NCBI RefSeq assembly: GCF_002848005.1
Contig: NZ_PKHX01000002.1
Span: forward strand, 124,001-188,000
Length of the DNA: 64,000 nucleotides
From: Varibaculum cambriense
GTDB taxonomy: Bacteria > Actinomycetota > Actinomycetes > Actinomycetales > Actinomycetaceae
Direction: 5' to 3'
Position numbers and translations under genes: made by a program. Numbering within the stretch: position 1 is the stretch's first letter; each line of letters begins with the position of its first letter. Below the pieces are notes generated by a model. The model did no database searches. It was not told where the DNA came from and was given only the letters and a program-made list of their open reading frames with translations. Shown here in pieces: positions 9,388 through 18,496 of the stretch.

Positions 9388-11835
9388 ATGATCTCCCTGG
9401 TAGTGGTGTCTCATTCACTGCCCTTAGCTACTGCCGCAAAAGAACTCGCGATGCAAATGACCGTCGCCGCCAGCGCCCCCAAAGTGTTGGTGGCAGCGGG
9501 GATTAGCGATGGCGAGCAGGTAGAACTAGGTACCGATGCTCAGCAAATCAGCGAAGCTATTACAGCTGCTGATAACCCCGATGGGGTACTGATTTTGGTA
9601 GATTTGGGTTCCGCGCTGCTCAGTTCGCAAATGGCCTTAGAGTTCGTTGACCCCGACCTGGCTGATCGTTGCCTAATTTCTGCCGGCCCCCTGGTGGAAG
9701 GACTGGTTGCTGCGGTAGTTAGCGCCGCCGGGGGCGCGAGTTTGCAAGAGGTAGCCACCCAGGCACAAGCAGCCTTGGCGGGTAAGATCGACCAGCTTAG
9801 CGACTCGCAGGAGCCTCATCCCGAGGACGAGGGAGAGTTTAGCGAGAATACTGCCGAGGCGGCCTCGGGAGAGGAATCCTTTTCTTCCCCCGAGGCCGCG
9901 ACCCTGGCTTTAGAAATTATTGATCCGCACGGAATGCATGCCCGTCCCGCCGCTGCCCTCGCCGGTGCTATGGGAGCGAGAAAAATACCGGTTTTTGCTC
10001 GCAAAGCCGGCACTTTCCGGGTAGTAAACGCCGCTTCCCTCACTCAGGTAAGTTCTTTGGGAATCGCCAAAGGTGACACTCTGGAGCTAGGTACTACAGA
10101 TCCGGCAGCTCCAGAAATTTTTGCTGCTATCCGGGACGCCTTGACCCAAACTGATCCCCCTACGATTGCAGGCGGCTCCGCGGAAACAGAGGGCAGTTCG
10201 GTTAATGCGATTGCCGAGCAGCTAGCTAAAGAAGTGTCTACTCCCACCGACCCGGCGCGCAACGGCGACCAGATTGTTATCGGATACGCGCTGGTGCTGG
10301 AGGGGCACGAGGACGCCGAATTTTATCGGGTCAGTCCTAATGAGGGACAGGCGTTAGAAGAAGCCCGCAAAGCCGTTAGAGCCTACCTAGCATCTTTAGG
10401 TTCGGATTCGATTATCCAAATGCAAATCGCGCTGGTGGACGATCCCGAGTTACGCGCAGAAATCGCCGATGAAATTGCGGGGGGAACCAATGCTTTTAAT
10501 GCAGTAGACAATGCCTATAGTGCCGCTGCTGCCAAGATGGAAAAGTTGGATGATCCTTATTTGGCGGAGCGGGCTACCGATTTACATGCGGTATCGCGCC
10601 TGCTAAAAAAGGCGTTGATCGGTACCGAGCTCGATAACCTAGATGAGCTGATTAAGAAGCATTCCACTCCCGCAGTGCTGGTAGTTGAAGAACTTGATGC
10701 CCCGCTAGCCGCCAGTTTGCCTCCAGAAATCGAAGGGGTAGTTACCCGCAGTGGCGGGACTACCGGTCATGGCGCGATTGTGGCAGCCTCAAGGGGAATC
10801 CCGGTTTATGCCGGCCTCAAATGGGGGGTGCATGATGGGGACACCATTGTTTTCGATCCGCGCACTAAACATTTAGAAGTTAATCCCAAGGCTAGAGTAT
10901 TTGCCCACTGGATTGAACTAGCCCGCGAGCGGGTCGCTACCGCCACCAAAGCCTTAGAGCAGTTAGAGAACCCGGCGATTACCACCAGTGGTAAGCAAAT
11001 CCCCATCCAGGTCAATGTTTCTTCCCCCACCGGCGCAGTTAAAGGCGCCGAAGGGTGTGGCCTGGTGCGGACCGAAACCCTATTTGCGGGTTACCAGGCG
11101 GCTCCTTCTCGGGAGCAGCAGGCAGAAGTGTATGCCGAGCTGGCGCGCAACCTGGGGCCAACTACGATTCGCTTGTGGGATATTGGAGCAGACAAACCTT
11201 TGCCTTTTGCCAAACAGCCACCGGAACGTAATCCTTTCCTAGGGGTGCGGGGAGTCCGCTTACTGCGTAAGTTCCCACATCTGTTACGCGACCAATTAGG
11301 GGCAGTCCTCGATGCTAACCAAACTTTAGAATCCGAAGGACTAGGAAAACTTTTGCGGGTGATGATTCCTATGGTTAATCACGTGCATCAAGTTGATTGG
11401 GTGCGTTCCCTCCTAGAAGAAATCACCGCCGATACTTACGGGATTGATGAAGCTGCTCGGCCAGCCCAAATGCCGTTACCGCTAGGGATAATGGTGGAAA
11501 CTCCCTCCGCTGCATTACGCATGAAAGAGTTTTGTGGAGCCGTGGATTTTGTATCTATAGGCACCAACGATCTGTGTCAATATGTTGCCGCCGCAGATCG
11601 GGGAAATTCGCAGGTAGCTGACCTGGCTGATGAGGTGCGGGAAACAGTGGTGGAAATGGTGCGTCAAATTGCTGAGGTCTGCCATGAAGCCGACGCTCCC
11701 ATTGAAGTTTGCGTATGTGGAGATATGGCGTCCGATCCGGCTTGGGCAGGCAAGTTGGTTGCGGCCGGCGTGGATTCGCTTTCAGTGCGCGCCGGGATGA
11801 TCGCCATGGTTAAACAAACCATCCGTCAGCTGTAA
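9388..11835 (+). CDS. dhaM: DhaM phosphoryl donor fused to HPr and complete Enzyme I
   Basis: 815 residues in three modules. Residues 1-130 form the EIIA-DhaM domain with the phospho-His in VSHS (H9). About 165-260 is an HPr domain with GMHARPA (H184). About 280-815 is an Enzyme I with the phospho-His in GGTTGHGAI (H461), RTETLF and GADKPLPF of the PEP-binding barrel, and the catalytic Cys in VCVCGDMAS (C777). In E. coli DhaM (472 residues) the Enzyme I part is truncated; here the PEP-binding barrel is present, so the protein could take phosphate directly from PEP and relay it H461 to H184 to H9 to DhaL-ADP without a separate Enzyme I. An acidic Ser/Glu-rich linker (about 140-165) separates the first two modules. 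The operon shows no glycerol dehydrogenase. Confidence 0.93.
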   Translation: MISLVVVSHSLPLATAAKELAMQMTVAASAPKVLVAAGISDGEQVELGTDAQQISEAITAADNPDGVLILVDLGSALLSSQMALEFVDPDLADRCLISAGPLVEGLVAAVVSAAGGASLQEVATQAQAALAGKIDQLSDSQEPHPEDEGEFSENTAEAASGEESFSSPEAATLALEIIDPHGMHARPAAALAGAMGARKIPVFARKAGTFRVVNAASLTQVSSLGIAKGDTLELGTTDPAAPEIFAAIRDALTQTDPPTIAGGSAETEGSSVNAIAEQLAKEVSTPTDPARNGDQIVIGYALVLEGHEDAEFYRVSPNEGQALEEARKAVRAYLASLGSDSIIQMQIALVDDPELRAEIADEIAGGTNAFNAVDNAYSAAAAKMEKLDDPYLAERATDLHAVSRLLKKALIGTELDNLDELIKKHSTPAVLVVEELDAPLAASLPPEIEGVVTRSGGTTGHGAIVAASRGIPVYAGLKWGVHDGDTIVFDPRTKHLEVNPKARVFAHWIELARERVATATKALEQLENPAITTSGKQIPIQVNVSSPTGAVKGAEGCGLVRTETLFAGYQAAPSREQQAEVYAELARNLGPTTIRLWDIGADKPLPFAKQPPERNPFLGVRGVRLLRKFPHLLRDQLGAVLDANQTLESEGLGKLLRVMIPMVNHVHQVDWVRSLLEEITADTYGIDEAARPAQMPLPLGIMVETPSAALRMKEFCGAVDFVSIGTNDLCQYVAAADRGNSQVADLADEVRETVVEMVRQIAEVCHEADAPIEVCVCGDMASDPAWAGKLVAAGVDSLSVRAGMIAMVKQTIRQL

Positions 11836-11910
11836 CCTAATATTTCCATCGCCCGACCCTGCTGCCACCTATAGCGTGGCGAAAATAACCGTTCTACCTG
11901 GTCGAAAAGT

Positions 11911-11939
11911 TTGGAAAGCGGGGGGAGGCTAGATAGACT
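11911..11939 (+). promoter_or_regulatory. Candidate promoter of tRNA-Thr
   Basis: TTGGAA (11911-11916) and TAGACT (11934-11939) are separated by 17 bp, ending 22 bp before the tRNA. A small hairpin GTGCC-TAA-GGCAC lies in the leader. Confidence 0.5.
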
Positions 11940-11961
11940 GACACGGTGCCTAAGGCACTTT

Positions 11962-12034
11962 GCCGCTATAGCTCAGTTGGTAGAGCAACGCTCTCGTAAA
12001 GCGTAGGTCATCGGTTCAAGTCCGATTAGCGGCT
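11962..12034 (+). tRNA. tRNA-Thr (anticodon CGT)
   Basis: A complete cloverleaf can be drawn: acceptor GCCGCTA/TAGCGGC, D-arm GCTC/GAGC, anticodon stem ACGCT/AGCGT around loop CTCGTAA, and T-arm ATCGG/CCGAT with loop TTCAAGT. The anticodon CGT reads ACG (threonine). CCA is not encoded, so it is added by the CCA-adding enzyme at 30059-31561. Confidence 0.95.
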
Positions 12035-12103
12035 CTGCTAGCTTCCTTAGCTACATTTATTTTCCCGCCCGCTTACCGGGATTTTTCAGCATCTGCCCTG
12101 GTT

Positions 12104-12168
12104 AACCGGGGTACCGGTTTGCTTTTCGCCCTAGGAAAATTCGCTTAAGAGGGAGATAGGAACCGGTT
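12104..12168. promoter_or_regulatory. Palindromes upstream of copper ATPase gene
   Basis: AACCGG-GGTA-CCGGTT (12104-12119) and AACCGGTT (12161-12168) share a half-site and lie 24-88 bp before the ATPase start. They could bind a metal-responsive repressor, but they do not match a site I can name, and no repressor gene is adjacent. Confidence 0.3.
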
Positions 12169-12191
12169 AGCATAGGCGCAGGAGGTAACAG

Positions 12192-14444
12192 TTGGCTAGT
12201 AGTATCGATAATCCCCAGAACCTTGAACTAAACATCGGAGGCATGAGCTGCGCGGCCTGTGCGGCCCATATCGAAAAAGCCCTCAATAAGATGCCGGGAG
12301 TCAGCGCGTCCGTTAACTATGCGACTGAGAAAGCCACTATTTCCCAAAGTGGTGATTTTGGCGCGAAAGATTTTATAAAAACCGTGGAAAAAGCCGGTTA
12401 TAGCGCGTTTACGGGGGAAGATTTAGGGAGCGAGGACGGGAAGGAAAACCCGAAGAACAACACGGAGGAACTGGCGAGGCTGCGCCGCCGCCTGATTATT
12501 TGCGCCCTCCTGGCGGCTCCGGTCATCACTTTGGCGATGATTCCGCCCCTGCAGTTCCCCTATTGGCAGTGGTTTTCCCTGGCGCTGACGATTCCGGTGG
12601 TGCTGTGGGGAGCTTACCCGTTCCACCACGCGGCCTTCGTAAATGCCCGCCGCGCCACCACCACTATGGACACCCTGATTTCGCTAGGTACTCTCGCTGC
12701 CTTTATTTGGTCGCTATATGCCCTTTTCTTAGGGGATGCTGGCCAGGTAGGCATGACCCATGATTTCCAGCTACTTGCCCAACCGGGGGATGCCGCCAGC
12801 CACATCTATCTGGAAGTTTGTTCCGGGGTAACGGTGTTTATTCTAGGCGGACGCTACTTTGAGAAACGCGCCAAAGTGCGTGCCGGGGATGCACTGCGTT
12901 CCCTCGCCGAAATGGGGGTGAAAGAGGTAACCGCGCTGCGAGCCGGCCAGGAAGTAAAGATCCCGATCAAAGAACTTGGCGAGGGTGAAGAATTTATTTC
13001 TCTGCCGGGTGAAAAAATCGCTACCGATGGAGTGGTAGTCTCCGGGGTCAGCGCCGTCGATAATTCCTTGCTAACCGGGGAGTCAGTCCCGGTAGAGGTA
13101 GGAGTAGGTGACCAGGTTACCGGCGCCACGATCAACACCTATGGCCGCCTGGTAGTTCGCGCCACGCGGGTGGGTTCCCAGACGCAACTGGCTCAGATTA
13201 CCCGCCTAGTAGAACAGGCGCAGGCAGGTAAAGCCCCGATTCAACGCCTGGCAGATCGGATTTCCGCAGTTTTCGTGCCGGTAGTAATCGCGATTTCGCT
13301 GCTTACTTTAGTTATCTGGTTGATAGTTGGAACCCCGGTTACCGCTTTTACCTGCGCAGTTGCGGTGTTGATTATTGCATGCCCCTGCGCCCTAGGACTG
13401 GCTACGCCTACCGCGCTGCTGGTGGGAACCGGCCGCGGGGCTTCGCTAGGGATTTTAATTAAGGGCGCGGAGATACTGGAATCTACCCGGCAAATCGACA
13501 CCGTCATCCTCGATAAAACCGGCACCGTTACCAGTGGAAACATGGAACTGGTCAGCATCTTTCCCCCCAATGATCTAGGGGTGTTGCAGGCGGCTGCCAC
13601 CTTAGAGGGCGGCAGCGAACATCCCATCGCCGGGGCGATTACCCGGGCAGCAACCGCTAAAGGCATCACCCTCTCCAGCGATAAGATTCCAGCAGATTTC
13701 CAAAGCTACCCCGGAGGCGGAGTGCGCGGCACAATTGCCGGACAGGTGGTACTGGCCGGGAACCGCAAGTTTATTAGCGAGCAAGGTGCCGTAATTTCCT
13801 CCGCTTTCGAGGAGGTAATCACGGAACACACTAGCCGCGGCGAAACTATGGTGCTGGTAGCCCTTGATGGCCAGGTGAAAGGACTCCTAGGAATTGCCGA
13901 TCAGGTAAAAGAAACCAGTGCCCCGGCCATCGCCCGCTTCAAAGAGTTAGGGTTAACTCCGGTATTGCTGACTGGGGACACCGAAAACGTAGCCCGCCAA
14001 GTAGGTCAACAAGTTGGGATTGAAGAGGTAATCGCGGAGGTACAGCCCCAAGACAAAGTGGTGGCAGTTTTCCGTAAACAAGGACGGGGCGCCACCGTAG
14101 CCATGATTGGTGATGGGGTGAACGATGCGGCCGCGCTCGCGCAAGCAGACTTAGGAATCGCGATGGGAAGCGGCACCGATGTGGCGATGCAAGCCGCCGA
14201 TATTACTTTGATGCGCCCAGATCTGCTGGCCGCGGTGGATGCGATTCGGCTTTCGCGCCGCACCCTAAAAATTATTAAAGGGAATCTGTTTTGGGCATTC
14301 GCCTACAATGTTGCCGCCATACCGCTGGCAGCCCTGGGACTACTTAACCCCATGCTGGCGGGAGCCGCTATGGCTTGCTCTTCGGCATTCGTGGTGGGAA
14401 ACAGCCTGCGGCTACGCTCATTTCAGCCCGTAAAGGCCAATTAG
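12192..14444 (+). CDS. copA: Copper-translocating P1B-type ATPase
   Basis: 750 residues. A single N-terminal heavy-metal domain has GMSCAAC (Cys20 and Cys23). The transmembrane metal site is [13 protein letters not shown] (about residue 397), the phosphorylated aspartate is in DKTGT (about 440), the nucleotide site has [12 protein letters not shown], and the hinge [10 protein letters not shown] is near 640. The final helices have [16 protein letters not shown], consistent with a Cu(I) exporter. It pumps copper out of the cytoplasm with ATP. Translation starts at TTG 12192, five bases after GGAGGT. No chaperone or CsoR-type repressor is adjacent; two palindromes upstream may be operators. Confidence 0.93.
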   Translation: MASSIDNPQNLELNIGGMSCAACAAHIEKALNKMPGVSASVNYATEKATISQSGDFGAKDFIKTVEKAGYSAFTGEDLGSEDGKENPKNNTEELARLRRRLIICALLAAPVITLAMIPPLQFPYWQWFSLALTIPVVLWGAYPFHHAAFVNARRATTTMDTLISLGTLAAFIWSLYALFLGDAGQVGMTHDFQLLAQPGDAASHIYLEVCSGVTVFILGGRYFEKRAKVRAGDALRSLAEMGVKEVTALRAGQEVKIPIKELGEGEEFISLPGEKIATDGVVVSGVSAVDNSLLTGESVPVEVGVGDQVTGATINTYGRLVVRATRVGSQTQLAQITRLVEQAQAGKAPIQRLADRISAVFVPVVIAISLLTLVIWLIVGTPVTAFTCAVAVLIIACPCALGLATPTALLVGTGRGASLGILIKGAEILESTRQIDTVILDKTGTVTSGNMELVSIFPPNDLGVLQAAATLEGGSEHPIAGAITRAATAKGITLSSDKIPADFQSYPGGGVRGTIAGQVVLAGNRKFISEQGAVISSAFEEVITEHTSRGETMVLVALDGQVKGLLGIADQVKETSAPAIARFKELGLTPVLLTGDTENVARQVGQQVGIEEVIAEVQPQDKVVAVFRKQGRGATVAMIGDGVNDAAALAQADLGIAMGSGTDVAMQAADITLMRPDLLAAVDAIRLSRRTLKIIKGNLFWAFAYNVAAIPLAALGLLNPMLAGAAMACSSAFVVGNSLRLRSFQPVKAN

Positions 14445-14492
14445 TTTCCGCTTGCTCCCTGCCGAGGCGGACGTCCCCTACTTGGCACCCTC

Positions 14493-14861
14493 CTACTGGG
14501 CGGGGCATTCCCCGTCTTGCCACATCCACTGGGGGCCATCGCTGTGGTAGCGAGGACGATGCAGAATCCCCGTTTCGTACTCGATCATCAAATCTGGACC
14601 GTTCGCCCAAGCCTGGCCGTCAACTACTAGGCTCCAGCCATGAGGATAGGGACTTTGCCAGATCAAAGTAACATTCGGGTTGGCAGCTCCGTTACGCAGA
14701 GCCGAGTCCCGGGCATTCCGGATTACCAGTCGCCCGTCCTCTAATATCGGATCCACGGTATGGACTTTTACGTGCGCGCCGTAGGGCAAAGTAATCAAAG
14801 AAGCCGAGTTAAAACAGGCCATAGCCTCCGGTAGTCTGTACAGGGGCACCGGGATAGTCAT
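14493..14861 (-). CDS. Pyridoxamine 5'-phosphate oxidase-like small protein
   Basis: 122 residues. The central part (YGAHVKVHTVDPILEDGRLVIRNA, then NPNVTLIWQSP and WSLVVDGQAW) resembles the FMN-binding split-barrel fold of PNPOx-like proteins common in Actinobacteria. No catalytic residues can be named, so flavin or F420 binding is inference. A ribosome site (AGAGGA) precedes the ATG. It is convergent with the copper ATPase gene and stands alone; the preceding 190 bp up to betT carries no other gene. Confidence 0.6.
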   Translation of the reverse strand: MTIPVPLYRLPEAMACFNSASLITLPYGAHVKVHTVDPILEDGRLVIRNARDSALRNGAANPNVTLIWQSPYPHGWSLVVDGQAWANGPDLMIEYETGILHRPRYHSDGPQWMWQDGECPAQ

Positions 14862-15051
14862 CTATTTTCCTCTCTAAACTACTGGCGATGGCGTCAACTT
14901 AACCCTAGTTAACGAGTCGCCCGATCCGCGAGCGTTATTGTCTACTGTGCTAACAATAGCGGCTCAAAATCCTGTCTATACTTGCAGTTTACCGGAAAAC
15001 CCCGCTCGACAATAGGAAACGTCAAAACCCCAAGCACAAATTTTTCCCGCT

Positions 15052-17121
15052 TTAGCCGTCGTTAATCCGCCAATAGTCCTGGTAACGGTCGAAATGGTCA
15101 AAGGCGTCATGGATAATGGCGCTGCGCGAATACCCCATAACGTCATAATCTTGATCATTATCGGGCAAATGAACTTCCAGGCGAGTAGATCGCGGACTAC
15201 TGGGGGCAGAACCCGCGTAGATAGTATTAGCGGTATCTACCGCCAAAATCCGGTAAACAAACTGGTCAGGACCTTTGAAGGCAGTTAGTTTTAGGCGGTC
15301 ATAGATGCGGGCTTGGAGATCTACTTGCTCGAGGGGATCATTATCTCCCCGGACGACCTCGGCGGGAATCCCCTGTTTATTTAGTTCTGCGGCAAAGGCA
15401 CGCAACGCCGGTTCCGCCACTTTATCCAGATAGGCTTGAGCTTCCACGGGGGTTACTTGCCCGAAAGTTTTCGAGAGACGTTCTCGCCAATTAGTTTCTA
15501 GCCGCCCGGCAATAGACCCGGTTCCCGCCAAAATATTGCGGGCTGAGTGCGCCCGCAACTGCCGGGCACGCCGATCTTGTTTTAAGGCTCTGGCCAGGCC
15601 TATCATCACTAGGATCATTACCAGCGAGAACGGCAATCCCATGATGATAGTGGCGTTTTGCAGCGCCGGGATCCCCCCTACAATCAGCATGCCAATAGTT
15701 AACAGCCCGGTTACCCCCGCCCAAAAAATTCGGAGCCAACCGGGGGCATCGGAACGTACCGTTGGCAAAAATGAGGACAGGTTCGCCATAATGAGGGCAC
15801 CCGAGTCCGCCGAGGTTACGTAAAACAGCAGGCCTACAAAGGTGGCTAGGCCCATAATGAATACCGCCGCCGGACACTGTTGCAAAAGTAGATAAAAGCC
15901 CATTTCTGGGGTTTTTAAGGTGGCCTCAGCGAAGGAATTATCTCCGCTGCGAATCAGGTCGATGGCGGCGTTACCAAAGATGGCTACCCACATGAGAACG
16001 TAGGAGAAAGGAATCAGCATGGTTCCTACTACGAATTCTCGCAGGGTGCGTCCTCTAGAAATCCGAGCCAGGAACATTCCCACGAAGGACGCCCAGGCCA
16101 CCCACCACGCCCAGAAAAACAGCGTCCAAGCCGACATCCAGGCACTGACGTCATTGTAAGCAAAGGTTTCGAGGGCGCGGCGCGGGAAAGACCATACGAA
16201 GTCCCCGATATTCATCACAATAGCGTTAAGCAGGAAATCTGTTCTCCCGGTGATGAAAACCCAGGCTGCCAAGAACAGGGCTAATACCACGTTGAGTTGG
16301 CTGAGGAAACGGATTCCTTTATGAATGCCAGTGGTGGCCGAGGCGGTAGCCATGGCTACCGCAAGGATCACCAGTCCCACCTGGGCGGGAATCCCCTGGT
16401 CAATCCCGAACAGGATTTCAAGCCCCACATTAAGCTGTACTACCCCGATTCCCAGGGTGGTGGCCACCCCAAAGATAGTTCCCAGGATGGCGGCTCCGTC
16501 AACGGTATGCCCCAGCGGACCGTTGAGTTTATCTCCAAAAATCGGGTAGAGAGCGGAGCGTACCGATAAGGGTTTTTTACGGCGATAAGCAAAATACCCC
16601 AAAGCCATCCCCATCAGGGCATACATCCCCCAACCGGTAATCCCGTAGTGAAAAAGCGTCCAAACCGTAGCTTCCCGGGCAGCCTGGACAGTTTCCCCTT
16701 TGCCCACGGGAGGATGCAGATATTGGCTGACGGGGCCGGCTACAGAGAAAAATAGGATATCGGTACCAATCCCGGCAGCAAACAGCATGGATGCCCAGGA
16801 GAAGGTCGAAAATTCGGGACGGGAGTTAGGCGGCCCCAGGCGGGTTTCCCCATAGCGGGAGAATCCCAAGAAAAATACGAAAACTAGAATGATGGCAGCC
16901 AGTGCGATATAAAACCAGCCAAACCATTTCGAGATTGCCCCGACCGCAACTCCCAGCACCTCGGCGGCGCTAGTGGGCGAAATCAGTGCCCACAGGGCTA
17001 TGGCTAAGATCCCCACTGAGGAACCTAGGAAGACCGGAAAGTTAACTTTCGCATCTTGCCGGATATTTTCCGGTGTGGGCGCGACCTGTTCTATTGGAGT
17101 TTCGTCTGCAGATTGACTCAT
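15052..17121 (-). CDS. betT: BCCT family choline/betaine transporter, BetT-type
   Basis: 689 residues with 12 hydrophobic segments. BCCT signatures are visible: ASMLFAAGIGTDILFFSVAG (about 95-115) and the tryptophan-rich FWAWWVAWASFVGMFLARISRGRT (about 340). A hydrophilic C-terminal domain of about 170 residues, ending with DVMGYSRSAIIHDAFDHFDRY, resembles the cytoplasmic tail of E. coli BetT (677 residues). It probably imports choline or a related quaternary amine by proton coupling for osmoprotection or lipid use. No betaine synthesis genes are nearby. It is divergent from the LacI-type regulator with an inverted repeat between them. Confidence 0.88.
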   Translation of the reverse strand: MSQSADETPIEQVAPTPENIRQDAKVNFPVFLGSSVGILAIALWALISPTSAAEVLGVAVGAISKWFGWFYIALAAIILVFVFFLGFSRYGETRLGPPNSRPEFSTFSWASMLFAAGIGTDILFFSVAGPVSQYLHPPVGKGETVQAAREATVWTLFHYGITGWGMYALMGMALGYFAYRRKKPLSVRSALYPIFGDKLNGPLGHTVDGAAILGTIFGVATTLGIGVVQLNVGLEILFGIDQGIPAQVGLVILAVAMATASATTGIHKGIRFLSQLNVVLALFLAAWVFITGRTDFLLNAIVMNIGDFVWSFPRRALETFAYNDVSAWMSAWTLFFWAWWVAWASFVGMFLARISRGRTLREFVVGTMLIPFSYVLMWVAIFGNAAIDLIRSGDNSFAEATLKTPEMGFYLLLQQCPAAVFIMGLATFVGLLFYVTSADSGALIMANLSSFLPTVRSDAPGWLRIFWAGVTGLLTIGMLIVGGIPALQNATIIMGLPFSLVMILVMIGLARALKQDRRARQLRAHSARNILAGTGSIAGRLETNWRERLSKTFGQVTPVEAQAYLDKVAEPALRAFAAELNKQGIPAEVVRGDNDPLEQVDLQARIYDRLKLTAFKGPDQFVYRILAVDTANTIYAGSAPSSPRSTRLEVHLPDNDQDYDVMGYSRSAIIHDAFDHFDRYQDYWRINDG

Positions 17122-17196
17122 AGGAAACCATCCATCCCGTATTGTGTCTGCTCGCCATCTTCAAAATGACGCCTAGTTATATCTCTAGGTTAAAAT

Positions 17197-17216
17197 ACCA
17201 GGTTGCTAAACCTGGT
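17197..17216. promoter_or_regulatory. Inverted repeat between betT and lacI-type gene
   Basis: ACCAGGTT-GCTA-AACCTGGT is a perfect 8-4-8 inverted repeat. It lies 77 bp before the regulator start and 76 bp before betT, just downstream of a TAAAAT (17191-17196). An operator for autoregulation or for betT is plausible; it differs from the palindrome before the sugar operon. Confidence 0.45.
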
Positions 17217-17292
17217 GATTTACCAATATCAAGATAAAAAACTAACAACCTACGAAAGTGGCGGGCAACCGCTCCGTAGTAGAGTTGCTTGT

Positions 17293-18339
17293 ATGTCTTC
17301 TCCACCTAGCAAGCGACGCCCAACCCTACATGATGTTGCCCGTCTAGCCGGATGCTCCTACCAGACCGTCTCGCGCGTGGTTAATGATCAGGGAGCCGTG
17401 CATCCGAATACTCGCGAGCGAGTACTCTCCGCTATAGCTGAGGTAGGCTATCGTCGTAATGTCGCAGCTGCCGCTCTAAAGACTGACCGACCTGGCAGTA
17501 TTGGGGTGGTTACTGACTCATCCTGGCGCTACGGCTCGATGGGAGCTTTGCGAGGAATCGAAATCGCTGCCAGAGAAGTCGAAAAAAATGTAATCCTGTC
17601 CGTCAATGATCGCGATTCTTTTGGTTCACTCCAGTCAACTTTCGATACTTTCCGCGATGCCTACGTTGACGGTCTGATCGTCATCGCCCCGCTAATCCGG
17701 GAAGCCGAACTTGCTTTGAACTCCATCGAAAACTCTGGATGGGCCAGCGGACTACCCATTGTGGTGCTCGCCGCTGACCTTGCCCCTCTTCCACACGCCG
17801 TAGTCGTATCCGAGGATCAATACGAGGGATCCGTGCGAGCCGTGAAACATCTGATACGGCTCGGTCACCAAGATATTGCCCATGTAGCTGGCAACCAGGA
17901 GTGGCTCGAAGGACAAGTTCGACTCAATGGCTGGCGAGATGCCCTGCTGGCTCAGGATCTACCCGTTCCAGAAGCATTAATCGGTGACTGGTCAGGGGAA
18001 AGTGGCTACCAGGCTGGATGCCGCATAGCGGACTTGAATCCCCGCCCCACGGCCGTATTCGTAGCTTCCGACCTGATGGCGCTCGGTTTGATCCGGGCAC
18101 TTAACGAGCACGGCCTCCGCGTACCGCAAGACATCAGCATCATTGGTTTCGACGACCATGAGTTTGCGTCCCAATTCGATCCCCCACTAACCACCGTGCG
18201 GCAGGACTTCGTGGCACTGGGAACCCTGTGTGTGCGTAGCCTGCAAGATCCTAAATCTGACGCACGCCACACCATCCCCCCTGATCTCATCATCAGGAAG
18301 AGCACTGCACCGCCCTCCGGCTCGAAGATTTCGCGATAG
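17293..18339 (+). CDS. LacI family transcriptional regulator
   Basis: About 348 residues. The N-terminal helix-turn-helix reads RPTLHDVARLAGCSYQTVSRVVNDQG, the classic LacI hinge-headpiece layout, followed by a periplasmic-binding-protein-like effector domain (SIGVVTDSS to IGFDDHEFASQFDPPLTTVRQD). The ATG at 17293 puts the HTH at residue 9; it has no Shine-Dalgarno, but TAGAGT (17280-17285) lies seven bases upstream, so a leaderless mRNA is possible. Longer in-frame starts back to 17203 are less likely. It converges on the sugar operon, so it is the obvious candidate regulator of that operon, responding to its sugar. Confidence 0.9.
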   Translation: MSSPPSKRRPTLHDVARLAGCSYQTVSRVVNDQGAVHPNTRERVLSAIAEVGYRRNVAAAALKTDRPGSIGVVTDSSWRYGSMGALRGIEIAAREVEKNVILSVNDRDSFGSLQSTFDTFRDAYVDGLIVIAPLIREAELALNSIENSGWASGLPIVVLAADLAPLPHAVVVSEDQYEGSVRAVKHLIRLGHQDIAHVAGNQEWLEGQVRLNGWRDALLAQDLPVPEALIGDWSGESGYQAGCRIADLNPRPTAVFVASDLMALGLIRALNEHGLRVPQDISIIGFDDHEFASQFDPPLTTVRQDFVALGTLCVRSLQDPKSDARHTIPPDLIIRKSTAPPSGSKISR

Positions 18340-18441
18340 TAACCCACACAGCAACAGCTAGGTGCCTGTGAACTAAAGAGCGCAGAAGTTCCCAAATCCG
18401 GGGTGAAAATCCTGATAAAACAGTATTTAAGTGTGTAACAC

Positions 18442-18486
18442 GATGTGGCCGGGATCCCGTCCCTGGGATCCCGGCCACATCTTTTA
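18442..18486 (+). terminator. Rho-independent terminator after lacI-type gene
   Basis: A perfect 17-bp stem (18442-18458 with 18465-18481) and a 6-base loop, followed by TTTTAT. It lies between the convergent regulator and sugar-operon genes. The T-tract favours plus-strand transcripts, though the stem could act on both. Confidence 0.85.
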
Positions 18487-18496
18487 TATATTACGG

